Shown in pieces: positions 1 through 8,764 of a stretch of 64,000 nucleotides of DNA. This DNA comes from an uncultured Maribacter sp. (GTDB taxonomy: Bacteria; Bacteroidota; Bacteroidia; Flavobacteriales; Flavobacteriaceae), in the NCBI RefSeq assembly GCF_947500405.1, contig NZ_CANMRY010000005.1, forward strand, positions 62,001 through 126,000, read 5' to 3'. The notes below the pieces were generated by a model, which was given only the letters and a program-made list of their open reading frames with translations, was not told where the DNA came from and ran no database searches. The position numbers and the translations under genes were made by a program. Position 1 is the stretch's first letter, and each line of letters starts with the position of its first letter.

Positions 1-114
1 TATGCTATTTATATACAAGATTCTTCTGCGCTAAATAAACGCATGATGAATTTAGTTATTAAAAGGTTACAAGATCAAATACAAGTATTTGAGGAAGAAG
101 CATTAATCCACTAA
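1..114 (+). CDS. C-terminal end of an unidentified protein (5' end outside window)
   Basis: The forward frame is open from the first base to a TAA at 112-114 and gives 37 residues ending in EEEALIH. The tail looks helical and charged (KRLQDQIQVFEEE), so it may be a terminal amphipathic helix. That is too little to assign a family. Its last 12 bases overlap, tail to tail, the end of the DUF2461 gene on the other strand. The start and any domains lie outside the window. Confidence 0.55.
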   Translation, partial: YAIYIQDSSALNKRMMNLVIKRLQDQIQVFEEEALIH

Positions 115-771
115 AGATTCACCATTTAAGTTTGTAGTTAATATGCTACTCATTAAATTAAAAAAGGGTCTTATAGATTTAAAAGAATTGTCTATAACGG
201 TAGTAAAATCTTTTGATAAAACTTCTTTATCAGAGAATTTCTTGATAAAAATGTATTGTTTTCTTTTAATTAAATCAATGTTTGGGTGTGCTTTATCAAA
301 ACCCTTTGGAGAAGTTTTTACTTGATCACCTACTACATCTCCCCATACTTTTTTAAAAGAAGGGGCTTCAATAATTTCTCTAACTTCTGTAGCATCTACC
401 TCAAATTCTTTTCTTATTCGTAATAAATCTGCCGGATTAGGATCCCAAAACCCTGTGGCAACAAAAGAATCTCCTGGTTTTATTTGCAAATAGTAACCAC
501 CTCTTAATTTGGCACCAGATCTAGCAAAAGAGATAGAAAAATGAGACTTATAAGGTGTTTTGTCCTTAGAAAACCGTACATCTCTATATATTCTAAAAAC
601 TTTCAATTTTTCAATTTCGTCATGTTTATTTAGGTTTTCCATAACTACAGAAGCCAAGTTCTTTATAGTTGTTTGGTACTTTTTAAAAACCTCTTTATTT
701 TCTGTAAACCACTCTCTATTATTGTTTTTTTCTAACTCTTTTAAAAAATTAAAAACTGGTTTTGTAATCAT
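103..771 (-). CDS. DUF2461 family protein
   Basis: About 222 residues. It matches the DUF2461 family by its N-terminal FLKELEKNNNREWF block, the central FRIYRDVRFSKDKTPYK block and the GGYYLQIKPG segment. The biochemical role of the family is not established to my knowledge; it is a soluble single-domain protein. There is no signal peptide or membrane segment. An ATG 12 bases upstream (783) is also in frame, but the start at 771 (MITKPVFNFL) lines up better with the usual start of the family. The gene is divergent from cysE, with about 100 bases between them. Confidence 0.8.
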   Translation of the reverse strand: MITKPVFNFLKELEKNNNREWFTENKEVFKKYQTTIKNLASVVMENLNKHDEIEKLKVFRIYRDVRFSKDKTPYKSHFSISFARSGAKLRGGYYLQIKPGDSFVATGFWDPNPADLLRIRKEFEVDATEVREIIEAPSFKKVWGDVVGDQVKTSPKGFDKAHPNIDLIKRKQYIFIKKFSDKEVLSKDFTTVIDNSFKSIRPFFNLMSSILTTNLNGESLVD

Positions 772-872
772 GTAATCTAACATTCGACTTATGTGTTGTT
801 ATTTTATGCTAAAGTTAACCATTTAGAACATTATACTTTTTAATATTTGGTTAATTTTGATGTATTAATCCT

Positions 873-1670
873 ATGTTTATGAAACTAGAGTCTGTAATTA
901 ATAAAATAATTCAACATAAGAAACAACCTAACTTAAGATATCAATTAAAAGAAAAAGTAGAAGAATTTACGAATAGACTTTTTTATACTCTTTTTGATAT
1001 TGATACTCCGGTAGAAGAAAATTTAAAAAAGCTAGAAGTAGATTTTGATGCTTTAGTAAATCTTGCTTGTTGGGAAGTAAAAAAACCATGTAAAAAAATA
1101 TGGGAAAACTATGTGGAAAAATTACCTGAAATTTTAAAAAAATTAAACATTGATGCCGAAGCTACAGTAGAATGTGATCCCGCGTCTCTTTCTATAGAAG
1201 AAGTGTATATGGCATATCCAGGGTTTTATGCTATAGCTATTTACAGGTTAGCACATGAATTATATAATGATGGTTTTCCTTTAGTACCAAGATTAATGAC
1301 AGAGTATGCGCATAGACAAACTGGCGTTGATATAAACCCAGGAGCAATTATTGGACATGCTTTTCATATAGATCACGGAACAGGAATTGTTATAGGAGAA
1401 ACTGCAATAATTAAGAATCATGTAAAAATTTACCAAGGGGTAACTTTGGGAGGTTTATACGTAGCAAAGAGTTTACAAAAGACAAAAAGGCATCCTACTA
1501 TTGAAGATAATGTAACTATATATGCCAATGCAACTATTTTAGGGGGCAATACTACTATTGGGAAGAATAGTATAATTGGTGGTAACGCATGGGTTACCGA
1601 AACTGTCCCAGAAAATTCAACTGTTTATCATACGCCAGAAATTAAAATTAAAACACTTCCAAATGTCTAA
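873..1670 (+). CDS. cysE: serine O-acetyltransferase
   Basis: Transfers acetyl from acetyl-CoA to L-serine, giving O-acetylserine for cysteine synthesis in the cytoplasm. The 265 residues have a helical N-terminal half and a left-handed beta-helix of hexapeptide repeats from about residue 150 (INPGAIIGHAFHIDHGTGIVIGET). The conserved histidines of that block (around 162-168) fit the active site of the family. The C-terminus is short (KIKTLPNV). A second ATG lies at 879. The stop overlaps the start of cysM by 8 bases (ATGTCTAA), so the two genes are very likely translated as a pair and may form the cysteine synthase complex. Confidence 0.9.
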   Translation: MFMKLESVINKIIQHKKQPNLRYQLKEKVEEFTNRLFYTLFDIDTPVEENLKKLEVDFDALVNLACWEVKKPCKKIWENYVEKLPEILKKLNIDAEATVECDPASLSIEEVYMAYPGFYAIAIYRLAHELYNDGFPLVPRLMTEYAHRQTGVDINPGAIIGHAFHIDHGTGIVIGETAIIKNHVKIYQGVTLGGLYVAKSLQKTKRHPTIEDNVTIYANATILGGNTTIGKNSIIGGNAWVTETVPENSTVYHTPEIKIKTLPNV

Positions 1671-2547
1671 AACAATACTAGATTTAATTGGTAATACACC
1701 ATTAGTAGAAGCTAGAGTTCTTAATCAAAATCCAAATGTTAAATTATTTTTTAAGTTAGAAGGGCATAACCCTGGAGGTAGTGTAAAAGACCGTGCTGCT
1801 TATAATATGATAAAAAATGGATTAGAAACAGGTTCTATAAAAAAGGAAGATAAATTAATTGAAGCTACAAGTGGAAATACTGGAATAGCTTTAGCTATGA
1901 TAGCTGGCATTTATGGTTTAGATATGGAATTAGTGATGCCAGAAAACTCTACTAAAGAAAGAGTGCAAACCATGCGCGCATATGGCGCAAAAGTTACACT
2001 AACTAGTGCAGATGTAGGTATTGAAGGAGCAAGAGATTATGCAGATGCTAAAGTTGCAAATGAGGGGTATGTAATGCTAAACCAATTTGCAAATAATGAT
2101 AATTGGAAAGCGCATTATAAAACTACAGGCCCAGAAATTTGGCAAGATACTAAGGAAGAAATAACGCATTTTGTGTCTGCCATGGGTACAACAGGGACTA
2201 TTATGGGAACTTCTACTTACTTAAAAGAACAAAACCCAGACATACAAATTGTAGGAGTACAACCTATGGATGGTGCAAAAATTCCAGGAATACGTAAATG
2301 GCCAAAAGAATATTTACCAAAAATATTTGATGCTTCCAAAGTAGATAAGGTTATGGAAGTTAACCAAGAACAAGCTACGCAAACCACAATTAAATTAGCA
2401 AAAGAAGAAGGTATTTTTTCTGGTGTTAGTAGTGGCGGTGCTGCATATGCGGCAATACAATTAGCAACTACTTTAGAAAAAGGTGTAATTGTATCTATTG
2501 TTTGTGATCGGGGAGACAGGTATTTATCTTCAGATATATTTGGGTAA
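1663..2547 (+). CDS. cysM: cysteine synthase B (O-acetylserine sulfhydrylase)
   Basis: PLP enzyme that makes L-cysteine from O-acetylserine and sulfide. The 294 residues carry LDLIGNTPLVE at the N-terminus, the PLP lysine in GGSVKDRAA (K42), the substrate loop SGNTG (70-74) and the phosphate-binding glycine-rich segment MGTTGT. The open frame runs further upstream inside cysE, but the ATG at 1663 gives MSKTILDLIGNTP, the normal start of the family, and overlaps cysE by 8 bases. I chose CysM over CysK by length and pairing with cysE; the two are hard to separate by eye. It converges on the hydrolase gene, 2 bases away. Confidence 0.88.
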   Translation: MSKTILDLIGNTPLVEARVLNQNPNVKLFFKLEGHNPGGSVKDRAAYNMIKNGLETGSIKKEDKLIEATSGNTGIALAMIAGIYGLDMELVMPENSTKERVQTMRAYGAKVTLTSADVGIEGARDYADAKVANEGYVMLNQFANNDNWKAHYKTTGPEIWQDTKEEITHFVSAMGTTGTIMGTSTYLKEQNPDIQIVGVQPMDGAKIPGIRKWPKEYLPKIFDASKVDKVMEVNQEQATQTTIKLAKEEGIFSGVSSGGAAYAAIQLATTLEKGVIVSIVCDRGDRYLSSDIFG

Positions 2548-2549
2548 TT

Positions 2550-3347
2550 TTATGGTAAAGCCTCTGTTAATCCCATTTTAAAAGTTTCGTAATCTTGTAA
2601 ATAATTATGACCTGCATTTTCTATAACGTAAAACTTTTTCCTATTCCCCTTAATTTCATCAAATAATTTTTTACTTGAAGAAAAAGGAATAACACGATCA
2701 TCTTTTCCGTGGAAAATAAAAATAGGACAAGAACTCTCTTTAATATATTCATTAGATGGAAATCTAAATTTAGATAACCAATTTATTGGTAAAAACGGAA
2801 ATCTATGTTGTCCTAAACTAACTGCACTATAAAAAGGAGATTCTAAAATTAGCTTACAAGGTTTATTTTTGGATGCTAATGCAGAAGCTACTCCAGTACC
2901 AAATGACCTACCATATAGAATAATTTTATCTTCAGAATATCTTTCTAATGCGTATTTATACACCATATCAGAGTCTGAATAAATTGCTTTTTCAGTTAAA
3001 GTACCACTACTCTTTCCAAAAGTTCTGTAATCTATCATAATAATATCATACTCCTTTTTAGAAATCATATTTGCAACATGGGATAAATGAGATAAATTTC
3101 CAGAATTCCCATGAAAATAAAGAACAACCCCTTTAGTAGAATTATTTTTTATATGTATACCGTTTATTTTCCCTCCATCTTCCGCATTTAACCAAAACTC
3201 TTGAAAAGGTTGGCAAAAATCATAAATATGATTCATTGGCATTTTAGAAGGCATAAAAACAAGTTTGTCTTGGTTATAATAGGCTAAGGCAGTAATTGCA
3301 ATGTATAAAACACCAATAATAAGTAGTATTTTTTTTAATCTTTTCAT
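2550..3347 (-). CDS. alpha/beta hydrolase, N-terminally membrane-anchored
   Basis: The 265 residues begin with one hydrophobic segment (about 6-24), probably a membrane anchor or uncleaved signal. An alpha/beta hydrolase domain follows: the oxyanion motif YFHGNSGN (78-84), the nucleophile elbow GRSFG (serine 148), an acid in HGKDDRVIP (D216 or D217) and the catalytic histidine in NAGHN (H247). It resembles the BEM46/ABHD13-like serine hydrolases common in flavobacteria. The substrate is unknown. It lies 7 bases downstream of truA on the same strand, so it may be co-transcribed. Confidence 0.82.
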   Translation of the reverse strand: MKRLKKILLIIGVLYIAITALAYYNQDKLVFMPSKMPMNHIYDFCQPFQEFWLNAEDGGKINGIHIKNNSTKGVVLYFHGNSGNLSHLSHVANMISKKEYDIIMIDYRTFGKSSGTLTEKAIYSDSDMVYKYALERYSEDKIILYGRSFGTGVASALASKNKPCKLILESPFYSAVSLGQHRFPFLPINWLSKFRFPSNEYIKESSCPIFIFHGKDDRVIPFSSSKKLFDEIKGNRKKFYVIENAGHNYLQDYETFKMGLTEALP

Positions 3348-3354
3348 ATATATT

Positions 3355-4140
3355 TTAATTGAAAGTCAAATTATTTAATAATAAACCAGAACCAGGAGCT
3401 ACATGTTTTAGTAGTGCGGTATCTTCAGAAGTTAAACTAGCTTTAAGTTGGTCTATAGAAAACTCTCCTTTTCCTACTTGTAGTAATGCTCCCATCATCA
3501 TTCTAATTTGATATCTAATAAACCCTTTTCCTTTAACATGAAAGGCATAAGATTTTTTAGGAAAAAAATTTGCTGATAATAAGGTATTTTCTGTAATATA
3601 AGAAGAGACAACTTTTCTTTGTACTATTGTATTCTCTTGTAATCTAGCAGTAAAACTTGAAAAGTCATGCTCTCCAACAAAGCAGTATGCAGCTTCTTTC
3701 ATTACATCTAAATCTAAATTCTCTTGTATGTTTGTTAAATAAGGAGCACAAAAAGGATGATTTTTCTCACCAAAAGAAAATAAATAAACATATTCTTTTA
3801 ATTTACTATGCTGTATTATATTAAACTCTTTGGTAGTTTCTTCTATATCTAGTACTCGAATATCAGATGGCAAGTTTTTATTAAAAAGTGTAATAAAAAT
3901 ACTTAAATCTTCTATTGATCTATCTGTTAAAAACAATTCAAAAGCAGCATCAAGAGCTGATACTTTAGCATCTGTCCTCCCGGCTCCTAGTATCTTAAAA
4001 GTGGTTTCTGGTAAAATATATTTTAAAGTTTTAGTGAGCATTCCTTCAATAGTTTTTTGGCCAGGTTGTTTTTGCCAACCACTAAATCTAAAACCCAAAT
4101 ATTGCAATCTTACCAAATAATAATATTTCTTTTTCTGCAT
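3355..4140 (-). CDS. truA: tRNA pseudouridine(38-40) synthase
   Basis: Isomerises uridines 38-40 in the tRNA anticodon arm. The chosen start at 4140 gives 261 residues, MQKKKYYYLVRLQYLGFRFSG, matching the usual N-terminus. The frame stays open for 21 more upstream codons that look non-coding. The catalytic aspartate is D57 in GAGRTDAKVSAL; the classic version is GRTDxGVHA, and the AKVSA variant seems ordinary for this group. The C-terminal FIRYQIRMMMGALLQVGKG block is also typical. It is divergent from the membrane protein gene at 4217 with a short gap, and is followed by the hydrolase gene. Confidence 0.9.
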   Translation of the reverse strand: MQKKKYYYLVRLQYLGFRFSGWQKQPGQKTIEGMLTKTLKYILPETTFKILGAGRTDAKVSALDAAFELFLTDRSIEDLSIFITLFNKNLPSDIRVLDIEETTKEFNIIQHSKLKEYVYLFSFGEKNHPFCAPYLTNIQENLDLDVMKEAAYCFVGEHDFSSFTARLQENTIVQRKVVSSYITENTLLSANFFPKKSYAFHVKGKGFIRYQIRMMMGALLQVGKGEFSIDQLKASLTSEDTALLKHVAPGSGLLLNNLTFN

Positions 4141-4216
4141 TAATTTAAAATCACAAAATATAAACTTATAATTTTTTTGTAATTTAAGAAGAACTTTAAC
4201 CAACTAAAATAATATT

Positions 4217-4651
4217 ATGGCAACAATTAAAGAAAAAGCACCATTATGGTTTTGGGTAGTTAGTGGGCTAGCATTATTATGGAACCTTGCAGGTGCTGGG
4301 GCATATTTGCAACACGCGTATATGAGTATAGAAGATTTAGAAAAATTATCTCAGGCAGAAAGGCTATTGTATGAATCGCAACCATCATGGGTTACAGCAG
4401 CATTTGCTATTGCCGTTTGGGGTGGAACATTAGGATGCGTTGCTCTTTTATTAAGAAAAAAATGGGCAAAACCAATTTTATTAATTTCTTTAATTGGTGT
4501 ACTTGCACAAATGGGATATTCTTTTTTTATGACAAATTCTTTTGAAGTATACGGGCCTGGTGCAATGATAATGCCAATTATGGTGATTATAATAGCCATA
4601 GCTTTGGTTTTCTTTGCTAGAAAATCTTTAGACAGAAAATGGATTACGTAA
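4217..4651 (+). CDS. four-helix membrane protein of unknown function
   Basis: 144 residues with four predicted membrane segments near 11-33, 58-80, 85-106 and 117-135, and a short basic C-terminus (RKSLDRKWIT). The loop between helices 1 and 2 is acidic (SIEDLEKLSQAERLLYESQPSW). Small proteins of this shape are common in flavobacteria, but I know of no assigned function. It is probably a single-gene transcript, divergent from truA. It is AT-rich like its neighbours, with no sign of transfer. Confidence 0.7.
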   Translation: MATIKEKAPLWFWVVSGLALLWNLAGAGAYLQHAYMSIEDLEKLSQAERLLYESQPSWVTAAFAIAVWGGTLGCVALLLRKKWAKPILLISLIGVLAQMGYSFFMTNSFEVYGPGAMIMPIMVIIIAIALVFFARKSLDRKWIT

Positions 4652-4829
4652 TAACCGCAAAGAAACCTTCTAAACTTTAAAATCTGGATTTTCAATTGAA
4701 TTTTCGCAACAATTTTTTAGTGTTTCTCAACATTAAATGTTGTTCATCGATTTTTTAAAATAAACAAAAATGAGTTCCGTTTTAAAATTTTAATAGGAGT
4801 TCCCCAAAAACTCAAAATTATTTTCTAAT

Positions 4830-5312
4830 ATGCAATTACTATCTAAGTTTCTTCCTTGGAAGAGAAGTGTTATTATTACTACGATTATACTTTCCTTATT
4901 AATTGTTTTAAGTTTTTATGGCTTATATACAAATAAGTTTTATTTTTTTAAATATGATAATTATATACTACCTGTATTTTCTATTATTCACTTTATTTTC
5001 CTATATGTTTTATGGTTTAAAATAAAAGAAGGTGAAATAAGTGATTCCCCAATGCGAAATGTAGAATATGCACTCTACATTGTATTAGTTGTATATATAT
5101 TTAAATTATTTGATACTATATACACTCTAAGCACCTATACTGAGTTTGATAATCATCAAATACCAAGCACTTTTTTCCCAATGGGAATACTAATTGTTTT
5201 TTTATATATATTTTTAGTTGGATTAACTTTTTTAAGCTTTTTGTATCGTAAAAAACATGTTGGCCCATATAATGTGGATATATTAAATGAACAAATAGAC
5301 TCTTGGGAATAA
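4830..5312 (+). CDS. four-helix membrane protein of unknown function
   Basis: 160 residues with four hydrophobic stretches near 12-32, 46-64, 80-97 and 120-142, and a short polar tail (KKHVGPYNVDILNEQIDSWE). I do not recognise the family. The 178-base spacer upstream contains the palindrome CAACATTAAATGTTG near 4728-4742 but no clear promoter. A strong hairpin terminator follows 25 bases after the stop. The coding frame is uninterrupted, and the hydrophobic pattern supports a real gene. Confidence 0.6.
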   Translation: MQLLSKFLPWKRSVIITTIILSLLIVLSFYGLYTNKFYFFKYDNYILPVFSIIHFIFLYVLWFKIKEGEISDSPMRNVEYALYIVLVVYIFKLFDTIYTLSTYTEFDNHQIPSTFFPMGILIVFLYIFLVGLTFLSFLYRKKHVGPYNVDILNEQIDSWE

Positions 5313-5337
5313 ATTAAAATATTCTACGTTATGGCAA

Positions 5338-5381
5338 AAAGCCCTTGAGATAGTTTTATCTTAAGGGCTTTCTTTTTTTCT
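5338..5381. terminator. bidirectional rho-independent terminator
   Basis: A 14-base stem (5338-5351 with 5358-5371, one G-U pair) closes on a 6-base loop. It is flanked by an A run on the left and a T run on the right, so it can end transcription from the membrane protein gene (+) and from the converging lipoprotein gene (-). Confidence 0.85.
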
Positions 5382-5392
5382 AATATATTTAC

Positions 5393-6274
5393 TTACCTAG
5401 TAACCGTACCAGTAGGGAAACTTTCTGTTACATAATCTCCAATTTGTTGTACCCCCATAGCATCAGAAGGGATCATACCAAATAATGGTTTAAGAGTAAA
5501 TGGAGCAGGACTATTATCCGGATAAGGTTCCACACTTATTACAGCCACTTTGCCTCTAACATCTGTCGGGAAAGTTACACCATCAGGAGCATTTACTAAA
5601 AAGTCTTCTCCTGGAAACGGAGGACCTGGGTTTGCTCCACTAAAAGGACTTCCTTCATCTGCACCCATTACAGAAGTAAAAGTGCCTGTAGATAAAGGAA
5701 CACCGTCTATTACTACCCATCCTTCATATTTCCATCCGGCTTCTAATGTCGGTAATTCTAATCCTGCTACAGCGCTTCCAGAACTATTATCTAAAAACCA
5801 AACACCACTATATTTTTCTTCCTCTGCACCAGTACCTGTAGGGGCAGCAATGATAAATTTTCCGTTAATTGCATCAAAAGAAGGGGCAACAGTACCTGTA
5901 GTTAAGCTTGCAGAATTACCATCAAAACTTCCTATAAATATTTTAGTATCTGCAGGTGCGTCAGATGGGTCTGGATTAGGCTCAATAGTAAGAACAAAAT
6001 CAGACGCACTTTCTAAGACTTCAGCATCTAAAGTAAAACTAGACTGTGACAAATTATGATCATCATCCACAGAAAAAGTACCTGTAGAAACAGGAGCTCC
6101 ATTTACAATTACCCACCCTTCATACAAATAATCTGAACCTAGGTTATCTAAACCATTAATATCTAAAGTTAAAGCAGTAGATTTAGGACTATCATCTAAA
6201 TCATCACTACTACATGAGGATACAAATACTACTAAAGCAAGTAGCATTACATTAGTTAATTTAAATTTTTTCAT
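5393..6274 (-). CDS. lipoprotein with duplicated RskA-like (anti-sigma-K-type) extracytoplasmic domain
   Basis: The start at 6274 gives 293 residues beginning with a lipoprotein signal (MKKFKLTNVMLLALVVFVSSC, lipidated Cys21) and an acidic linker (SSDDLDDSP), so it is exported and lipid-anchored. Two copies of one domain follow. Each has a YEGWVxxxGxPxSTGTF block (51-67 and 183-199), and a VLTIEPNPDPSDAP or ISVEPYPDNSPAP block comes later in each. These blocks resemble the C-terminal domain of RskA-type anti-sigma factors, but no membrane helix or sigma-binding domain is present. Ten upstream codons are open but lack a signal. It is divergent from the two-component operon at 6510, which may be functional context. 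The ligand is unknown. Confidence 0.72.
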   Translation of the reverse strand: MKKFKLTNVMLLALVVFVSSCSSDDLDDSPKSTALTLDINGLDNLGSDYLYEGWVIVNGAPVSTGTFSVDDDHNLSQSSFTLDAEVLESASDFVLTIEPNPDPSDAPADTKIFIGSFDGNSASLTTGTVAPSFDAINGKFIIAAPTGTGAEEEKYSGVWFLDNSSGSAVAGLELPTLEAGWKYEGWVVIDGVPLSTGTFTSVMGADEGSPFSGANPGPPFPGEDFLVNAPDGVTFPTDVRGKVAVISVEPYPDNSPAPFTLKPLFGMIPSDAMGVQQIGDYVTESFPTGTVTR

Positions 6275-6509
6275 CTTTTTAATTGTTTTATGATTACAGG
6301 ACAAATTAACTGAGACAACATAACAGAGATATCACAGAAGTATAAACTTTTGGTGATATTTTGTAAGTTTTACAAATATCTTTCGGCTTAAAACTGTATT
6401 AACCACCCTATGAAATAGTATTATAGTAGAAATAGAGTGTATTAATAGGAGATTTTAAACACTGTGATAATCATGTGATACTTTTTTGTTTATTTCGTAA
6501 CAATCAATT

Positions 6510-7211
6510 ATGAAGAAAATATTACTTATAGAAGATGATTTAGAAATAGTAAAATTACTAGAAATTCATCTTACAGATTTAATTTATGAAACCTCTAAAG
6601 CTACAGATGGTTCTATAGGTTTACAAATGGCACTGGAGAACGATTATGATTTAATTCTTCTAGACCTTACACTTCCTAGTATGGATGGCGTAGAGATTTG
6701 TAAAAGACTTAGAGCGGTTAAAAATACTCCCGTAATTATGCTAACCGCAAAATCTGAAGAAATAGATAGGGTTCTTGGGTTAGAAATAGGTGCAGATGAT
6801 TATATAACAAAGCCTTTTAGCATTAGAGAACTCCTTGCAAGAGTTAAAGCTGTAATGAGAAGAACCGTTATTTCTACTGCAGAAAACTTAAAAGAAGATT
6901 CTTCTATAATTGCTGCAAATACTATGCAAATTGATATTGATAAAAGAAAAGTATTAATAGAAGATAAAAAAATAGAATTATCTCCTAAAGAGTTTGAATT
7001 GTTGGTTTTAATGGCCTCTAACCCTGGAAGAAATTATTCTAGAACCGAGTTACTAAATTTAATTTGGGGATACAATTTTACAGGTTATGAACATACTGTA
7101 AATTCTCATATTAATAGATTAAGAGCTAAAATTGAATCGGATATGACTAACCCAACTTATATATTAACTACTTGGGGTGTTGGTTATAAGTTTAATGAAG
7201 AAATACTATAA
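6510..7211 (+). CDS. OmpR/PhoB-family response regulator
   Basis: The 233 residues have an N-terminal receiver domain (acidic pocket EDD at 8-10, phospho-acceptor D52 in LLDLTLPSMDG, T79 and K101) and a C-terminal winged-helix DNA-binding domain (about 130-230, with ELSPKEFELL and the TVNSHINRLRAKIE recognition helix). It overlaps the kinase gene by one base (TAATG), so the two are a translationally coupled pair. The signal and the regulon cannot be read from the sequence. The divergent lipoprotein gene at 6274 is a natural candidate target. Confidence 0.88.
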   Translation: MKKILLIEDDLEIVKLLEIHLTDLIYETSKATDGSIGLQMALENDYDLILLDLTLPSMDGVEICKRLRAVKNTPVIMLTAKSEEIDRVLGLEIGADDYITKPFSIRELLARVKAVMRRTVISTAENLKEDSSIIAANTMQIDIDKRKVLIEDKKIELSPKEFELLVLMASNPGRNYSRTELLNLIWGYNFTGYEHTVNSHINRLRAKIESDMTNPTYILTTWGVGYKFNEEIL

Positions 7212-8707
7212 TGGGCCAAAAATATAAAGCACTTACTCCCAAATTAGTCAAAAAATTATGGCTGGCATTTATACTATTAATTTTGCTAATGGGTACCTCT
7301 TATATTTTTATAACTGGGTATTATGCCAATAAATATAACCAAGCAACCATACAACAAGTAAATGCAAATGTTGCAAATCATGTAATACAAGAAAAATTTG
7401 CAAATGCTTCCCCTTTTTTGGAAGATGGCACCGTTAACAAACCATTATTTGGCGATTTGATGCACGATATGATGGCTGTAAATCGAAGTATAGAAGTGTA
7501 TTTATTAAACGATATTGGTGAAATTTTATATTCAGTAGTTTTAGACCATAGTGATAATGCACCTGCAAAATCTGTTACACTAGAACCAATAAAAAAATTC
7601 ATAAAAAATAAGGGAAATTCCTATATTGAAGGGGATGACCCAAGAAACCCCGGAGAACAAAAAATATTTTCCGCAGCTCCTTATGAAGTAGACTCAAGAA
7701 AAGGATATGTTTATGTAATACTGGCTGGTGCAGAATTTCAACATATAAGTAATAGTCTACTAGGTTCCTATTTTAGACAATTAGGAGTTGGTGCTACGTT
7801 ATTAACTATGCTTTTTACAGTAATTATTGGTCTTTTAAGTATTTGGTTTTTAACTAAAAATTTACGTCTAATAACTGGTACCGTAAGAAGGTTTCAAGAA
7901 GGAGATTTAGAAGCTAGAATAGAAAATGCTGAAGATTCTGATATAGAAGTTTTTGCACATTCTTTTAATGAAATGGCAGATACTATTGTAGATAATATGG
8001 AGAAAATGAAATCTGTAGATTTATTACGTAGAGAGCTTATAGCCAACGTTTCTCATGATTTAAGAACACCTTTAGCCATATTAAAAGGGTATATAGAAAC
8101 ATTACAAATTAAAAAAGACACCCTTTCTGAGGTTGAAACAGATGAATATTTACAAATTACACATGATAATGTAGATAAATTATCTAATTTAATTAACCAA
8201 TTATTTGAATATTCTAAACTAGAAGCAGAACAAGTTACACCAATTAAAGAACCTTTTTCTATCACCGAATTATCACATGACTTAATAGCAAAATTTAATG
8301 TTCTGGCTCAGAAAAAAGAAATAAAATTACAGTTAGAAAATCCTAAAGAAAATTGTATGGTTTTTGCTGATGTTAGCCTTGTAGAAAGGGCTTTGCAAAA
8401 CCTTATAGAAAATGCTATAAAATATACAAACCCTCATGGTTTGGTAACATTATCCTTAAACAAAATAGGGAATAATATAGAAATTAACCTTACAGATAAT
8501 GGTGCTGGTATACCCTTAAATGAACAGCCTTTTATTTTTGATAGATATAAGCAAGTAAATGAAAGCGCTAAAAAACAAGGATATGGTTTAGGACTTGCAA
8601 TTGTAAAGAAGATTATGGACTTACACGATACTACTATTACGGTTTTAAGTAAACCTAAAGAAGGAAGTTCTTTTGTTTTTAACCTACCAGCTTATCAAAT
8701 ACAATAA
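7211..8707 (+). CDS. membrane-bound sensor histidine kinase
   Basis: 498 residues. Membrane helix 1 spans about 15-36, an extracytoplasmic sensor about 40-190, and helix 2 about 192-216. A HAMP domain (about 217-268) precedes a HisKA domain with H282 in ELIANVSHDLRTPLA, and a HATPase domain with the N box LIENAIKYTN, G1 box DNGAGIP and GYGLGLAIVKKI. It should phosphorylate the regulator encoded just upstream. The sensor contains no recognisable PAS or CHASE motif, so the stimulus is unknown. A clear terminator follows. Confidence 0.88.
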   Translation: MGQKYKALTPKLVKKLWLAFILLILLMGTSYIFITGYYANKYNQATIQQVNANVANHVIQEKFANASPFLEDGTVNKPLFGDLMHDMMAVNRSIEVYLLNDIGEILYSVVLDHSDNAPAKSVTLEPIKKFIKNKGNSYIEGDDPRNPGEQKIFSAAPYEVDSRKGYVYVILAGAEFQHISNSLLGSYFRQLGVGATLLTMLFTVIIGLLSIWFLTKNLRLITGTVRRFQEGDLEARIENAEDSDIEVFAHSFNEMADTIVDNMEKMKSVDLLRRELIANVSHDLRTPLAILKGYIETLQIKKDTLSEVETDEYLQITHDNVDKLSNLINQLFEYSKLEAEQVTPIKEPFSITELSHDLIAKFNVLAQKKEIKLQLENPKENCMVFADVSLVERALQNLIENAIKYTNPHGLVTLSLNKIGNNIEINLTDNGAGIPLNEQPFIFDRYKQVNESAKKQGYGLGLAIVKKIMDLHDTTITVLSKPKEGSSFVFNLPAYQIQ

Positions 8708-8724
8708 AGATTGCTATGTAAAAG

Positions 8725-8759
8725 AAAAGCTCCTTAACATAAGTATTAAGGAGCTTTTT
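8725..8759. terminator. bidirectional rho-independent terminator
   Basis: A perfect 13-base stem (8725-8737 with 8746-8758) around an 8-base loop, with A and T runs on both sides. It ends the response regulator/kinase operon (+) and the converging AAA+ gene (-). Confidence 0.88.
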
Positions 8760-8764
8760 AATAG

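Noticed and set aside
5550-6059. 169-residue plus-strand frame opposite the lipoprotein
   Set aside because: It is a shadow of the minus-strand gene, whose signal peptide and internal repeats are clear.
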